Source: Eutypa lata (Eukaryota; Ascomycota; Sordariomycetes; Xylariales; Diatrypaceae). Taken from it: a stretch of 64,000 nt of DNA. The DNA lies in contig JAKULF010000007.1 of NCBI GenBank assembly GCA_022661535.1, positions 1,178,001 to 1,242,000 on the forward strand. The letters are read 5' to 3'. The first letter of the stretch is position 1. Every line of letters starts with the position of its first letter. This document shows, in pieces, positions 36,144 to 48,172 of the stretch. The notes below the pieces were generated by a model that saw nothing but the letters and a program-made list of their open reading frames with translations, had not been told where the DNA came from and ran no database searches. The position numbers were made by a program, and so were the translations under genes.

Positions 36144-39100
36144 GTCTGCGGTCCCTACTCTTTTGCCTATGCCAGTGCCTTTTCTTGTTTTCCTAACCCT
36201 CGCCTTCTTCCTCTTAAAATACTGGCCTCTATAGTCGCGCTCATCCGACAATACTCAGTCGAGTTCGTGAGCGATGTCGAGAGGCGATAGGATATCACTC
36301 AGGGTCAAAAGTCCAACATTGAACCTAGATCGTTGGCAACGTATTACGATCGATGTTTTTTATACCAGTGTTCGTTCGGTCCCGATGTGGACGAAGGTTG
36401 GAATTAAATGAGTCTGATTCCCGAAACTTGGGACCTGGAGTCCCAAACCTGACGACACCTGGGTGTTTCCAATTCACCGAGTAAGCTGAAGAAGCGTAAG
36501 GCTCTTGTGTTGTTTCAACAAGGACTCGGTAATCAAGCGATTTACTTTGGATTGGATGAAGTTCGCGTGGTTTAAACGCCAGAGTCGCACAGGTGGCCTC
36601 TGCTTCAGGGATTTGAAAGTAACAAAATAGCAATTGGTTGGATAGATGGAAACAATACTGAAGAATGTCAAGTGTGTGAAGGTCGGTGAGGAGATAGAGG
36701 CTGTTGCTGTTGCTGTTGCGAATTGTGTCTCGAAAGGGTGGATGAGTGTCAATAAGACCCCTGTAAATTCCCCCTGGTTCACAAGGACCGCTCCAGTGAC
36801 CATTCAAGGTAAGTCCCTGTGCATCTGCTTCCTAGTAGGGTAAGGGGCGTTTTCTCGTAACAGTCCCAAAAGGGTATAGGAAGGGATGCTCATTAGTAGA
36901 CCCCGTTTATTATGTTGGTAACTTGGTAACTTGCATGAGCTGAAGACCTATAATGGCTTGTGCACGGCGGCAGAGACCCTTGAGAGTTCTGAGTAAGATT
37001 CTGGGGATTCTCTCGATCTGCGATGACCATGATTAACTACTATGCAAAAAGGGAAATTATTACGGATCTGCTTCAGCGGTTTTTGTGATGGACTGACTCA
37101 ATCAGGATTAACACGTGCATATATATGTGTAAGTCGTACAAAATACAGTAAAGGATTGGAGTGAATGAGTGTTGGTTCGGTCTCTGACTGTAATATCTAC
37201 TGTACTCATCCTCTTACAAACAGTCATCCCTAAGTATTGTACAAGTTACATACTTTACTTTATTCGGTATGAGTAAGATCCGACCTTGAATTCCACCAGA
37301 CATGACTACCTACATACGGGCCGTATCTATTTAGTCCATGAATTAATATGATTGTAATATGATAAACTATCGCAAATTCTCCATGCACGGTGCAGATGAA
37401 TATAATAAAATGGTCAGATATTGACATGATATCAAGGCTAGTGCGGTAACGGGCTCTGTATGGTGCGCCACTGTTGTTATGGGTGAAGATTAGCCCAAAT
37501 ATATGCTTGGCTTGGATTGCATGCATGCTCAATGACATTCGTCAACTCGCACGCTGACAAGCTGATTGCCCGCCTGTCTGTCTTGTCTGTCTTCAACTTT
37601 CAAAGAAACTGCAATCTTGGAGATAGCCCCACCACTCCACTATGGATGAATTGGAGTTTAGCGTAACATCGGGTACCTTGCAGCATCTTAACGGTGATTG
37701 GGGCCTTATTTGCTTTCGAACATCGCACCCCAAAACATTCATCGATCCAGTCCACCTGCATCTCCCGAATGGAATTCCTCTCGGCGGCTTTCGCGGCGCC
37801 GTCACGGGCGCTGATTTTGGCAGTTGATAAATCTCACTCACCCCTTAACTCTTAACCCTTCTACCGGCGTTCTATTTATTGAATTTACTGGAATTAGTAA
37901 TAGTTAATCTGGTAATTTATGACCATACGACGATGTTACCTCGTTGTTCATGGATACAGATTACATTCCCTTAAGAAGGATCGGTCAGCTGTTATTTCTG
38001 TTACAACACATTCTCTATCCAGTTTAACTCATGACGACATTATCTTCGGACGTCATCTTCCATTCTACGTTTGCCTCGTTAGGCTTGCACGTGTGCCCAC
38101 GAACTGCCTACTTATTTCCTACCTGCATATCTAGTGAATATCCCACTATGAGTTAGATCCTGCAATCTCACGATAAGTCGTGCAGTAGTTCGGTCGCTAA
38201 AGGCTACGGGCTTTTTCCTAAAGCGGTCGGTGCGCTTTGTAGCGATTCCCATGTCGGATATGGCAATCTCCCGATCTAAGCTAATAGTCCAGCAATTATA
38301 TGCACGTAAAAGGCTCGGCAAGCGAGCGACCCAAGCTGTCTCAGATGTTTCGCTGCTGCGACTCTTCTTCCTTAACATGAAACATCCCATAGCTTACCCG
38401 CGCGGCGACTGTCTACGCCGGAGATTTCTTTCGTCAGAAACAACCCAAGCAACATATCCCGCCTGGCCCGTCTGGCGGTTAGTTGGGGTGACTGAGACAA
38501 ATGGTTGAAGGAGACCGAATATGAATCGTGGCTTCTACTCTAGACTCTAGCGTAACTGCGTAAATATATCAATGACTGAATGAGAACACCTTACGGAATT
38601 CTACCGATATGTGATGTCTTGGCTCTTCCCCTCGGCAACCAACGTTAGTTGTCTCGAATTCCACACCGGAAACAATCTTGTAAGTACAACTGTTTATGCG
38701 CAGTCCGCACCCAGGTGTCATCAGGCTCTGCACCGATCGGCTCTGCACATAGTACATGTAGATTAGATATAAGCAATGAAGTTATTTCTAGAGTAGGTAC
38801 TTACGTTTTAACAAATACTTTAAGCTGTTGAAGTTACACTACTGTAGGTCGCATTGGTACGATACGGGGATGACAGATTTAAGAGCTACCTGCATGTAGT
38901 TATTTAAAGGGTAGAATGGCAAAAAGGTTCATGGCCTATGCTCGTCCACTCGTTGGTCCATGGACCCCTAAATTGGAAATGAGGCTAATCAAGGATCCAA
39001 TTCAGGAAATATCGAGTCCCACATTTAACTATACACAAATCAGTTCTGGGCCTGTCCATGCCTCCTCATTCTGCATTCATGAACATGATCCGCGTGGGGG

Positions 39101-40968
39101 CGGTTCTTCAATTCAGTCCGTGCGTGATCTCCATATGCAGTACGTATTTTATTTGACGACGGTGTCAGTTATTCAATCAGTTCAATAAAGTCTCTCATAG
39201 GGAGAGGTGAAATTCCAATTGCATCAGTCAACTCATTAGTTATGGACCACAGGATCCAGGCTTGGTTGATGGTCATCGTCTCCCTTGCGATCATCTGTAA
39301 AGTGATATATTGTCCACAAATTCCTTCCGACCATTCATACTTCCTCACCCCTTACACAACTCAACCCTTTTCAAAGGGATTGATGATTCTGCCATTTCAG
39401 AGGCCATAAAGTTATAGCTGAACAATGCTAGTACTACTTGCATGTGTTCATTCGCGCTGGAATACGAATTACATCATCGCTACAGACGGACCCCATGACA
39501 CTCACTAGAATGATAGTGAGCAAACCGCGCACTCGGTCTCTTTTATCAAGAACTTCAGACCTCTGTGTGGCGGGATTTCTCGGTAGCTTATAGAATTCCG
39601 CTCGGAGATCCCGGAAACTCAGATCGGTCAACTACTTATGTAGTGACCCAAGAGGCGAGCTATATATGCAGCGCTCAAGCGATCCGTCGTCGCGGTTGTC
39701 CGATTATCGTTAACGAGATTCCACCGAATGAGAAAGTGCTCGGGTGGTACGGCTGTTAGTCAGGGAGACACGAGCCGTTAGCTTCATCTAGGCGTGCGTA
39801 TACGTACGTCCGTATTTACGCGAAGCGCCAATTTCTCCCGCTCGGGGGAGTCGGTATCAGACTGTTAAGAAAGGCTGGCGACTTCTTCATGGTGCTGCGT
39901 AACTGGAAGGTAAGTTCGCAACAAAACAAACAACAAAAAAAGGGCAGATAAGAACTTCACGATTCTGGGATTGGCGATACTTATATGCGGCTACATGGGT
40001 CAATGTCATGGATGGTCTAAGCGACCGTATATACATACTTACATACACAGCACGCCTCAAACCCCGCTACGAGGTGTTGTACAAAGCGCCAAGTGGTGAA
40101 ACTGAGAGAGAACCTTAATAACTCATCACCCCGCTACCCGGATGAGCTGGCATTAAACCCCCGGAAAGGGAGAAGGACAACGCAGTTCTTTTGACGATTA
40201 CCTACAAGGTGGTTATCTATGAGCTGTTTTGAGTTCTGCTTGCGGTCCCTGGGGAAAGTCTAAAAAACCACACCGACTTTTGCATCGTGGGGTGGTTGTT
40301 CTAGATCCCCAACACGTTTCTGCAGCTTGCTCTTCTGCTGCATCGGACTAAATAACTAGTGGTTAAACTGCAGCCGATGCCCCTCCGAGATGCCGAGCTG
40401 GCGAGCTGGCGAGAACCTAATTACGTATGTAGGTAGGTAGCTACTACAGTAGGTACTTTGCTTCGTAGAGTCGAGATGACGAACCTTATTAAATAAGAAA
40501 TCTCTCAATGCCATGCAAGCTTTAATTCTCTTCTTCCTAAAAACATCTTGAAAGCAAAGTGAATGAACTCTTCCATCTTTTTAAGTGTGCATTTGCTCTG
40601 ATAACCAATAAACATCCCTTCACCAAGCTCACCCAAATTGCTTGTTTGATCAAGTAGTGAGTTGATCGCGCTCTTCGGGCCGCGATCACCCCATAACCGT
40701 CAAGACGTTTTCCAACCTCCTTAACTCGTACGTACCCAGTGCTCAGCTTTCAGCTTCATCGTGAATGAAATATGAAAAGACAACATGAAGAAAAGAAGAA
40801 AAACCATCATATGATGTCCGTCTTGCTGACTCGCAGAACGTAGGATCCACCACCCGTACGCAGGAGCCCGTTGCTCTGCCTCCGGGGGCGCAGCGGACTC
40901 GGAATTCTCGGGATAAAGACCCATCTATCCCGATTTTCAAGTAAGCAACAAGTAGACGCGTGAGGAAG
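36144..40968. other. 4.8-kb gene-free stretch between divergent LIM and INO1 genes
   Basis: It contains the promoter of the LIM gene at the left and of the inositol phosphate synthase gene at the right. The frames at 36325-36807, 37593-37841, 38112-38508, 38916-39188 and 39434-39759 were examined; none has recognisable domain text or splice-supported extension. Composition is ordinary to AT-rich. I see no repeat larger than short GTAGGTAG phrases. Confidence 0.5.
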
Positions 40969-42781
40969 ATGGCACCACACGCAGAAGGGGCAGCAGCCCT
41001 GGGAGGAGATGACGGTGGTGGTGGTGGGTCGAACACTCGTGCTCGTGGCGACGACAACGTTTTCGTCGTGGACTCGCCCAACGTCACGTACACGGACGAC
41101 GCGATCCTGTCCAAGTACACGTACCGGACGACCCGTGTCACCCGGGACAGCGCCACGGGCAAGTACGTGGCGACGCCGCGGGAGACCGAGTACGACTTCA
41201 AGGTGGAGAGGAAGGTGCCGCGCACCGGCATGATGCTGGTGGGCTGGGGCGGCAACAACGGGACGACGGTGACGGCGGGCTTGATGGCGAACCGGCGCGG
41301 GCTGGTCTGGGAGACGCGCGAGGGCCGCCGCGAAGCCAATTACTACGGGTCAGTGGTCATGGGCTCGACGATGAAGCTGGGCACCGACGCGGCCACGGCG
41401 CGCGACGTCAACATCCCGTTCCACGACGTCCTGCCTATGGTCCATCCGGATGACCTCGTCGTGGGCGGTTGGGATATCAGCGGCATGAACCTGGCTGATG
41501 CTATGGATCGTGCTGCCGTGCTCGAGCCTACCCTCAAGGCCCTGGTCCGCAAGGAGATGGCGCCGATGGTTCCGCTGCCGAGCATTTACTATCCGGACTT
41601 CATCGCTGCGAACCAGGAGGACAGAGCTGATAATGTCATCCCCGGTAACAAGGCCTGCATGGCCCACGTCGAGAAGATCCGTCAGGATATCCGGTGAGTG
41701 CCCGCCTCTACGTCAATCCCTGGGATCAACCGCCAGGGAAAGTGAACCCGTACTTAACTAGAGCACTAACACTAATGAATTTTATAGCGACTTCAAGGCC
41801 GCGAACAACCTAGACAAGGTCATCGTGCAGTGGACCGCCAACACGGAGCGCTACGCGGACATCATCGCGGGCGTGAACGACACAGCCGACAACCTGCTAA
41901 AGGCGATCGAGGGGGGACACCCCGAGGTATCGCCATCGACGGTGTTCGCCGTGGCGTGCATCCTCTCGGGGGTGCCGTTCATCAACGGCTCGCCGCAGAA
42001 CACGTTCGTGCCGGGGGCGCTCGAGCTCGCGGAGAGGCACGGCGCGTTCGTCGGGGGCGACGACTTCAAGTCCGGGCAGACCAAGATGAAGTCGGCGCTC
42101 GTGGACTTCCTCATCAGCGCCGGGATCAAGCTGACGAGCATCGCGAGCTACAACCACCTGGGCAACAACGACGGGCGCAACCTGAGCTCGCAGCGCCAGT
42201 TCCGCTCCAAGGAGATCTCCAAGTCCAACGTCGTCGACGACATGGTCGAGGCGAACTCGGTCCTCTACAAGGAGGGCGAGCACCCCGACCACACCGTCGT
42301 CATCAAGTACCTCCCTGCCGTCGGCGATAACAAGCGCGCGCTTGACGAGTACTACGCGGAGATCTTCCTCGGTGGGCACCAGACTATCTCGTGAGTAGTT
42401 GCTAGTTCGCATTGTCCCGTCCAACTTTCCCGTTCTATACTTTAATATTAGCTGGACAATGTGCTAAGCTCATCTACCTCCTACAGGATCTTCAACGTCT
42501 GCGAGGACTCGCTGCTCGCATCCCCGCTGATCATCGACCTCGTGCTGGTGGCCGAGATGATGACGCGGATCCAGTGGCGGGCTTCCGGGGCTCCCGAGTA
42601 CAAGGGCTTCCACAGCGTTCTGAGCATACTCAGCTACATGCTCAAGGCTCCGCTGACCCCGCCGGGCACGCCCGTCATCAACGCCCTGGCTAAGCAGCGC
42701 GCGGCGCTGACGAACATCTTCCGTGCGTGCGTCGGCTTGGAGCCCGAGTCCGACATGACCCTGGAGCATAAGCTCTTCTAA
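40969..42781 (+). CDS. INO1: Inositol-3-phosphate synthase (myo-inositol-1-phosphate synthase)
   Basis: NAD-dependent cytosolic enzyme converting glucose 6-phosphate to 1D-myo-inositol 3-phosphate, the first step of inositol and phosphatidylinositol synthesis. Exons: 40969-41693, 41788-42390, 42487-42781; 540 residues, close to the family's usual 520-550. The ATG at 40969 is the first in frame. Marks: Rossmann loop [13 protein letters not shown] (about residue 85), [38 protein letters not shown], the catalytic-lysine region [46 protein letters not shown] and [14 protein letters not shown]. All conserved blocks are intact. The N-terminal 30 residues hold a Gly-rich low-complexity stretch. The coding region is far more GC-rich than its flanks, especially at third codon positions. 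It is a housekeeping gene with no tie to its neighbours. Confidence 0.97.
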
Positions 42782-43685
42782 AAATTGAGGGGATGTTGGA
42801 TGGTGGCGTCTCTCGCTTAGGAGAGGCGACCATTAGGAAAGGATAGTATGTACGGTTACGAGATGAAGGGCTTATAGGCTTGCTGCAACTCATTATCTAC
42901 TTACTCTTCCGTGTTTGAAGCGACACCCAACTCATTGATCTCGACACTCTTTTGTCGCATAGATAGATGACTTTGTCTCTATTTCGGACATCGTTTATTG
43001 TTTCATTCTTTACCCCTATCACTATTCAAATAGTTATAGGCTACATACAACATTAAGGGTTTATCAACAGCCTGCATTTACCCCATGGACTTCAACATCC
43101 TGGGTTTGAATAAAAATCTATCGATTGAACTCAAAAGACTGTCTAAGAAGTGTATTCGAGTAGAGAAATATAAGTAGAACTACCCAAGATAGCAAATCAT
43201 CGCCTAATATAAATATCGCATAGCTGGTGACATAGATACATATGATAAATAGCTATAGATAGGGTTTAGTTTCATTGACATATAAAGGAGTAAGTAGTGG
43301 CAAGCTTTTCACTAACAACCATTAACTGGCAATTGCAGTTGCACTCTGTAATTTTTCATGTTTGCTAAAATGTAATGATGCATTTCCCTTCTAGCCCATA
43401 TCAATCACTCTTTAGCCAACCTTTTAAACGTATCAAACATGATTATTCATAATTAATCAACCCTTGCGAGTAATGGTTTGTTTACGCATTTGGTATTTTC
43501 AACTGATAGTTATAGATTACGTGAAACGACTTTAAGTAATATTATCAAAGATACTGTTGGTGAGAAGGTATATAAATAAGTACGTATATAGGTAATAAAC
43601 ATTATTACTATCATCATCCAACACCTCCAAGGAATAATAGTAGTCAGTCAGTCAGGTAAAAAAAAGAAATAGTGGAAAAAAGAAA
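42782..43685. other. AT-rich intergenic
   Basis: 3' side of INO1 and the downstream flank of the tRNA-like gene. AT-rich, no gene. The T-rich run just downstream of the tRNA on its own strand (about 43655-43685) would serve as an RNA polymerase III terminator. Confidence 0.6.
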
Positions 43686-43805
43686 GGCCCAGCCCAGGAT
43701 TCGAACCTGGGAACCTCCATGCAGTACCTGGGGACTTATTGCTAATCCTTAGGACACAAGCTGCCCTACCTGACCACGGTGTGCTGACCATTACACTACC
43801 CAGGC
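43686..43805 (-). tRNA. tRNA-like gene with 46-nt intron, isotype uncertain
   Basis: On the minus strand an A box (TAGTGTAATGG) and a perfect B box (GGTTCGAATCC) are present, with a T-rich terminator just past the 3' end. By hand the mature form is exon 43805-43769 plus exon 43722-43686, with the intron 43768-43723 after position 37, the usual eukaryotic site. The D stem (GTGT/GCAC), anticodon stem (CCGTG/CATGG) and T stem (CCAGG/CCTGG) all pair. The acceptor stem (GCCTGGG/GCTGGGC) has two wobbles and one mismatch. The anticodon so read is CAG (Leu), but the variable loop is only 6 nt, whereas eukaryotic leucine tRNAs have a long one. So either the isotype is different, the fold is wrong, or this is a tRNA pseudogene. 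Confidence 0.6.
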
Positions 43806-44577
43806 TTAATGTGTTTGCTGAATTTTCCATTTCTTATTCAAATTTATAGGATTAGCCGAATGATACATACTGGCCACCACCTCAGGCAGGACATGGGTAC
43901 GTACGTACGTACATATTGTCTTCCACTATTACTTCTCAGGGACACCAAAGCACAACATAAGACCCCAGGTAAAAAAAAGCCTAATCCGTTTGAGGACTTA
44001 CAAATATTAGCTACTTACCACAATTATCCCCAAATCTACGGATACAACCGGGTTACTAAGTATCTATGGGAGCAAGTGCGCGTGTCCATGGTCAGTTGAG
44101 TTTTACGCGTGACGAAGACCCAAGGGCCAAACAATAGGGCAGTTAGTTAGGGACATAGAAATACAACGTATTAATCCCGCTATTGCATCGACCATTAAAC
44201 TACCTAGTTTTCCAGCCCTTTTTACACATCCCCAGTCTAAACGCCGTTTACTTTTCCCGCATGGTGTCATGCCTTTCCTAGGTAGTCTAGGCCACCCATC
44301 AGGCTCAAAACGCAAAATCCCCTCCAGCGCCAGAAACTCCCGGTGCCATGAACTGAGAAATGCCAGCAACGAATCCACGCAAAAGTCAAGAATGGAACCC
44401 CGCTATTATGTATGGCTGATATATGGCTGCTCGAACCGCGTTGTATGGAAGCAGACCGGTGTGATTCCTTCCATCTAGACCTAAGACTACTCGCGTAGAA
44501 ACCCCCTCTAATGAAAGCACAACAGACCAGACCAGACCAGACCAGCCAACCAACCAACCAACCATCTCTTTCTCCGC
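43806..44577. other. Intergenic with short tandem repeats
   Basis: No gene. A tRNA-like A box without a B box lies on the minus strand near 44190-44215, probably a decayed tRNA. Tandem repeats sit at its right end. Confidence 0.5.
44523..44564. repeat. (CCAGA)n then (CCAA)n tandem repeats
   Basis: About four CAGAC units followed by four or five CCAA units, just downstream of the stop codon of the next gene. Confidence 0.8.
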
Positions 44578-47500
44578 CTACATCCACGCGGAAGGCCTCG
44601 TCATACTCAACCTCTTATAGCTCTCGCCGTACAAACCTCGATCCCTATCCGCAGAGGGCAGCTCTAGCCCCGTAGCGACGCTCTCGGCGCCGAGCGTGCC
44701 GGCCCTCTTGACAGCAACAGGGCTGTGGCCGGCCTCCTCGAAGAAATAGTGGTTGTGGCCCTCGGCGTAGGCGACGCGCCAGGGGGCCACCATCTCGGCG
44801 AGGTTCGGGCCGGCGCCGCAGCTGCCGGCGAGGGCGGCGCTCGGGGGCGAGTTGAGCGCGAGCGCGAACAGGTTCTGGGGCTCGGTGTAGTCGGCGACGA
44901 GCCCGCCGCCGCTCTGGAGGAGCAGGTACGCGAGGCATACCACGTTGATCACGAAGATCAGGATGAGCACCACGTAAAAGACGCGCTGCCAGTCCTCCTC
45001 ATACGACGACGTGTACTCCTGGGTGCGCACCGAGGCGCCGAACGTCTCGTAGCTGCCCCCCGCGGGCAGCGGGTTGAGGCCCTCTCCGTCCCCGTACGCT
45101 AGGTAGTGCTTGAAGCTCGTCTGCACCGACCCGATGGCGAGCGCTGCGGACGCGTAGGCGGCGAGCGCCTCGGCCGCACTGGGTAGGAGGGGGTCGAGTG
45201 CTGGCTCGCGCAGGATGAGCTGCGTGAGGACACGCGCGTTGGATGCGTTGGCGTCGGTGGCGCCGCCGTCGACGTGCATACTCTTTTATAGTAAAATCAA
45301 GTTAGTATTCAACTCGTTTCCATCATATCTTATAGAAGGTTCTATAACAGAACGCGAAAGGTGAAGATATTGACTGGGACTGGCTTTAAGTACTTACGAG
45401 CTGCCACTGCGTCATCAGGTACTTGAAGTCGGTGTACATCCAAGGATCATCGTCCCCGACCTGGCGGTGGTACGCCTCCTCATCGTCGGGATCCTCGCAG
45501 CGCGCCGTCATCTGGCCGCCCGAGGTGCCGGTGACGTCGAACACCGTCGAGCATTTCGTCGAGAGCCATGATCGGAGCTCGCAGAGCGTGTAGTCGGGCA
45601 TGTCGGTGAAGTTCGACTTCATGAGGATGTAGATCGCCGTGTTGTCTATAATAGTTGTGTTGACCACCATGTTGTAGACTATGGGATACTACACCAGCAA
45701 GTTTTTCGTAAGTCTAGGTTCTCCGTATGGGAAGCGATCGTTGTATCACTTACCAGGGGGAATACTGGAGGCACACGACCGTAATCAGAACCCCAGCGAA
45801 AAATGTCATCGACAACCGTCCGGTTGAGCCACTCTCCTTTTTGCGCCACAGGCACATCTATATACCAGTCATCTGCACCGGCCATGTGGTCTGGTATGTC
45901 GGTTGTTTGGTTTCTGGCGTGAGGCCATGCCGTCTATTATGTGTTAGTCTTCCGGGCGAGAACGTGAAACCACCGCTTCTCCATCCTTTCTCTATAGGAT
46001 CTAAGACAACTACGGGAGATAGAGAGAAGAGTACATACTGTAAACAGGTCAGCTCGGGAAAAAGAAAAAGAAGTCACATTACTAGCGGAAACCGCGTCAT
46101 AAACTGGGGACACCATTATACATACCATATACCAGAGGGGCCAACTCCTCAGCTGCCATATTCACGCACATGACGTTAAGCGCGGGCGAGGCCACACTTG
46201 CTTTCAAAGAATATTGACCTTGACCACTCAAGTCATCCGGTTGCAGGATATTGTTCAATGGATCTGTCGCAGCGGCGTACACGCCTGGATGTGGCAACGC
46301 AAGACTGACGTTGTTGATGATTCTGTTATGAGAAGCGGAGGTTTTTGCCACGTCTGCGTATTCTGTGTCGATCCAGGAAGAGGTCATTGTTATGTTGTCA
46401 AGCAGGTTGTGCTTCCCCTGAGGCCTCCTGCTGAGTTCGTCTTCCCTAACCCCACTGTCACGTATATCTTTCCATACGCCCCTATTACATGTCAGAAGCT
46501 GCAAGACAGTGCGACCTTAACGCATCGACTGATTTGACACATACATAAAACCAAGTAGATTACGGTAAGCTTGACCTCTGTTAGTAACCATCTCGCCAAG
46601 TATAGTGATAAAATGGAATAGCACTTTAGATACCGGGGTAGGAGAAGGCTTACATTGTCCGGAGTATTCTATATTCAAGCAAGACTCGGCCGAACTTGTG
46701 GGGTCCAACAACTCATCGATCGGCGTCATACAACTCGTACCAACAAATGTATTATTTAAATAATTTGACCGGACGAGACCTTGCAGTTCCCCATGGTGCC
46801 AATCGCCGAATTTGATTTTTGGCCTTACCATGGCTTCGGATGCCGTGGTATAGAAGAGCGATGCTATCATGGCCGTTAAAGTAAGGGCACCTAGAAACGT
46901 TGGGGCAGCGTCTACTAAATGTCAGTATCTCCTCCCAACACGATAAACGATACTGTCTAGGGCACGCTGTCCCATCATCTAAACAGAGCAATGTAGATGT
47001 AAAACCGGTGAGAACATACTATATTACATTAGCCTGTATTCAACATGTATATCAAATTTTCGGGGATTATACACACCATGGAATACCCTCCCAATACGTA
47101 AGTAGGGAGCCAGGTTGCTACAAAGTCCTGGTTAGTTTCTGGGATAGTCGTAGGAACCATTCCCGACTTACAATGACCCAGTTCCGCATCGTCATTTCTG
47201 CGAGCGTCACGCCTCTCGATCGTCTCACGAATGATCTTCTAGTAACAACTTGGCCGATGAACGTCACAAACACGGTGACGAATGACATCTCTATAGACTT
47301 TGCGATGAATGTTGATAGCAACGAAGCTGTTGACGGGGCAAGAACTCCTGGACCATTTGTTGACGAGATGCCATGCCCATACCGGGGCTGATAAAAGGCC
47401 GCAAAGAGCCATACCCCACTGGCGATAGTTGAGTAGATAGAAAGGCATAGGATAGTCACGAAGAGCCACGTCCAGTGGCCGAGAAAAACGTCTCGTCTAG

Positions 47501-48172
47501 AATGGCAATATGTAGGTGGCTTGGCTGTGGTATTAGTTAGCTTTGTTTACACTATACAACGCGGAAGATCCGGGGGTCGGACATACAGTATAGGTTATTA
47601 AGGTCGACGGCCTCGGATGAATCATTGGAAGACGTTGAATTTCCAAGTCCATCGTATCTAGCAAATTCTCGCTCAATTGACGTCGGTGATCGGCTGCCGT
47701 AAGGGTAGTCCTCTGTCATGCCACGTATGGACTCGTAGGTGGGTACGGGCGCTCTCTTTCTCGACGAGAGTGACTTCTGCAGCATCTCACGGAATTTCGA
47801 TTTCCTTGGCAGGGCTGCAGGCCGGGAAACAGGCTCCGGCTGTCGAGGGAGCTCCGGCTCTTGCCGGCCTTCAAAGGGCTGAGAAGGGACCAGAGGCGTG
47901 ATCAGGAAATCCGGTGTCGGCATCCCACCCTGATCGGACAGCGGGCTTCCATTCTCCACTTGACTGACTGTATCGGGCGATCCAATGGGCTGCGATGCTC
48001 TTGTTGTGGGCCGGGAGACGTCAGCAGCGATATTATCAAGGTGGTAATCGCCGCCGCCATCCTCGGAGATCCTCTCGTAATTCCCCCAAGGAGAGAAGGT
48101 GGATGGAAGGAAGTTTGCACTCTTTCCATCCCCAGGCGGGAATTGTCCCGACCGTGGTCGATCTTCAGCCAT
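44578..48172 (-). CDS. Multi-pass membrane protein of unknown function
   Basis: One long many-exon gene. Exons I can fix (minus): 48172-47587, 47524-47172, 47117-47087 (31 nt), 46914-46654, 46575-46545 (31 nt), 46481-46126 or slightly shorter, then at least three more reaching the stop at 44578; phases close through exon 6. The N-terminus (about 200 residues) is cytosolic, Pro/Ser-rich, with a basic KSKFREMLQKSLSSRKR patch. A first helix is in WTWLFVTILCLSIYSTIASG, a second near MSFVTVFVTFIGQVVT, a third near FLGALTLTAMIASLFYTTAS. A large extracytosolic domain with several N-glycosylation sites and paired cysteines follows (SCMTPIDELL, YILMKSNFTDMPDYTLCELR). The last helix is VFYVVLILIFVINVVCLAYLLLQ shortened to its core around VVLILIFVINVV. 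Such proteins are widespread in ascomycetes without a known role. The last exon is strongly GC-rich. Confidence 0.8.

Noticed and set aside
36325..36807. 160-aa open frame upstream of the LIM gene
   Set aside because: No domain text, no start context or splice extension, and it lies in the LIM promoter region.
37593..37841. Opposing open frames of 61 and 82 aa
   Set aside because: Both strands open in the same GC-richer patch; no recognisable family or splice continuation.
38112..38508. Overlapping 92-aa frames on both strands
   Set aside because: No similarity cue; neighbouring codons in the same frames contain stops.
39434..39759. Short frames on both strands
   Set aside because: Same reasons; composition only.
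41830..42424. Long alternative frames within INO1
   Set aside because: Product of high GC3 in the true gene; the true frame has all family motifs.
44186..44222. A-box-like TAGTTTAATGG on the minus strand
   Set aside because: No B box or pairing stems follow, so not called as a tRNA; perhaps a tRNA remnant.
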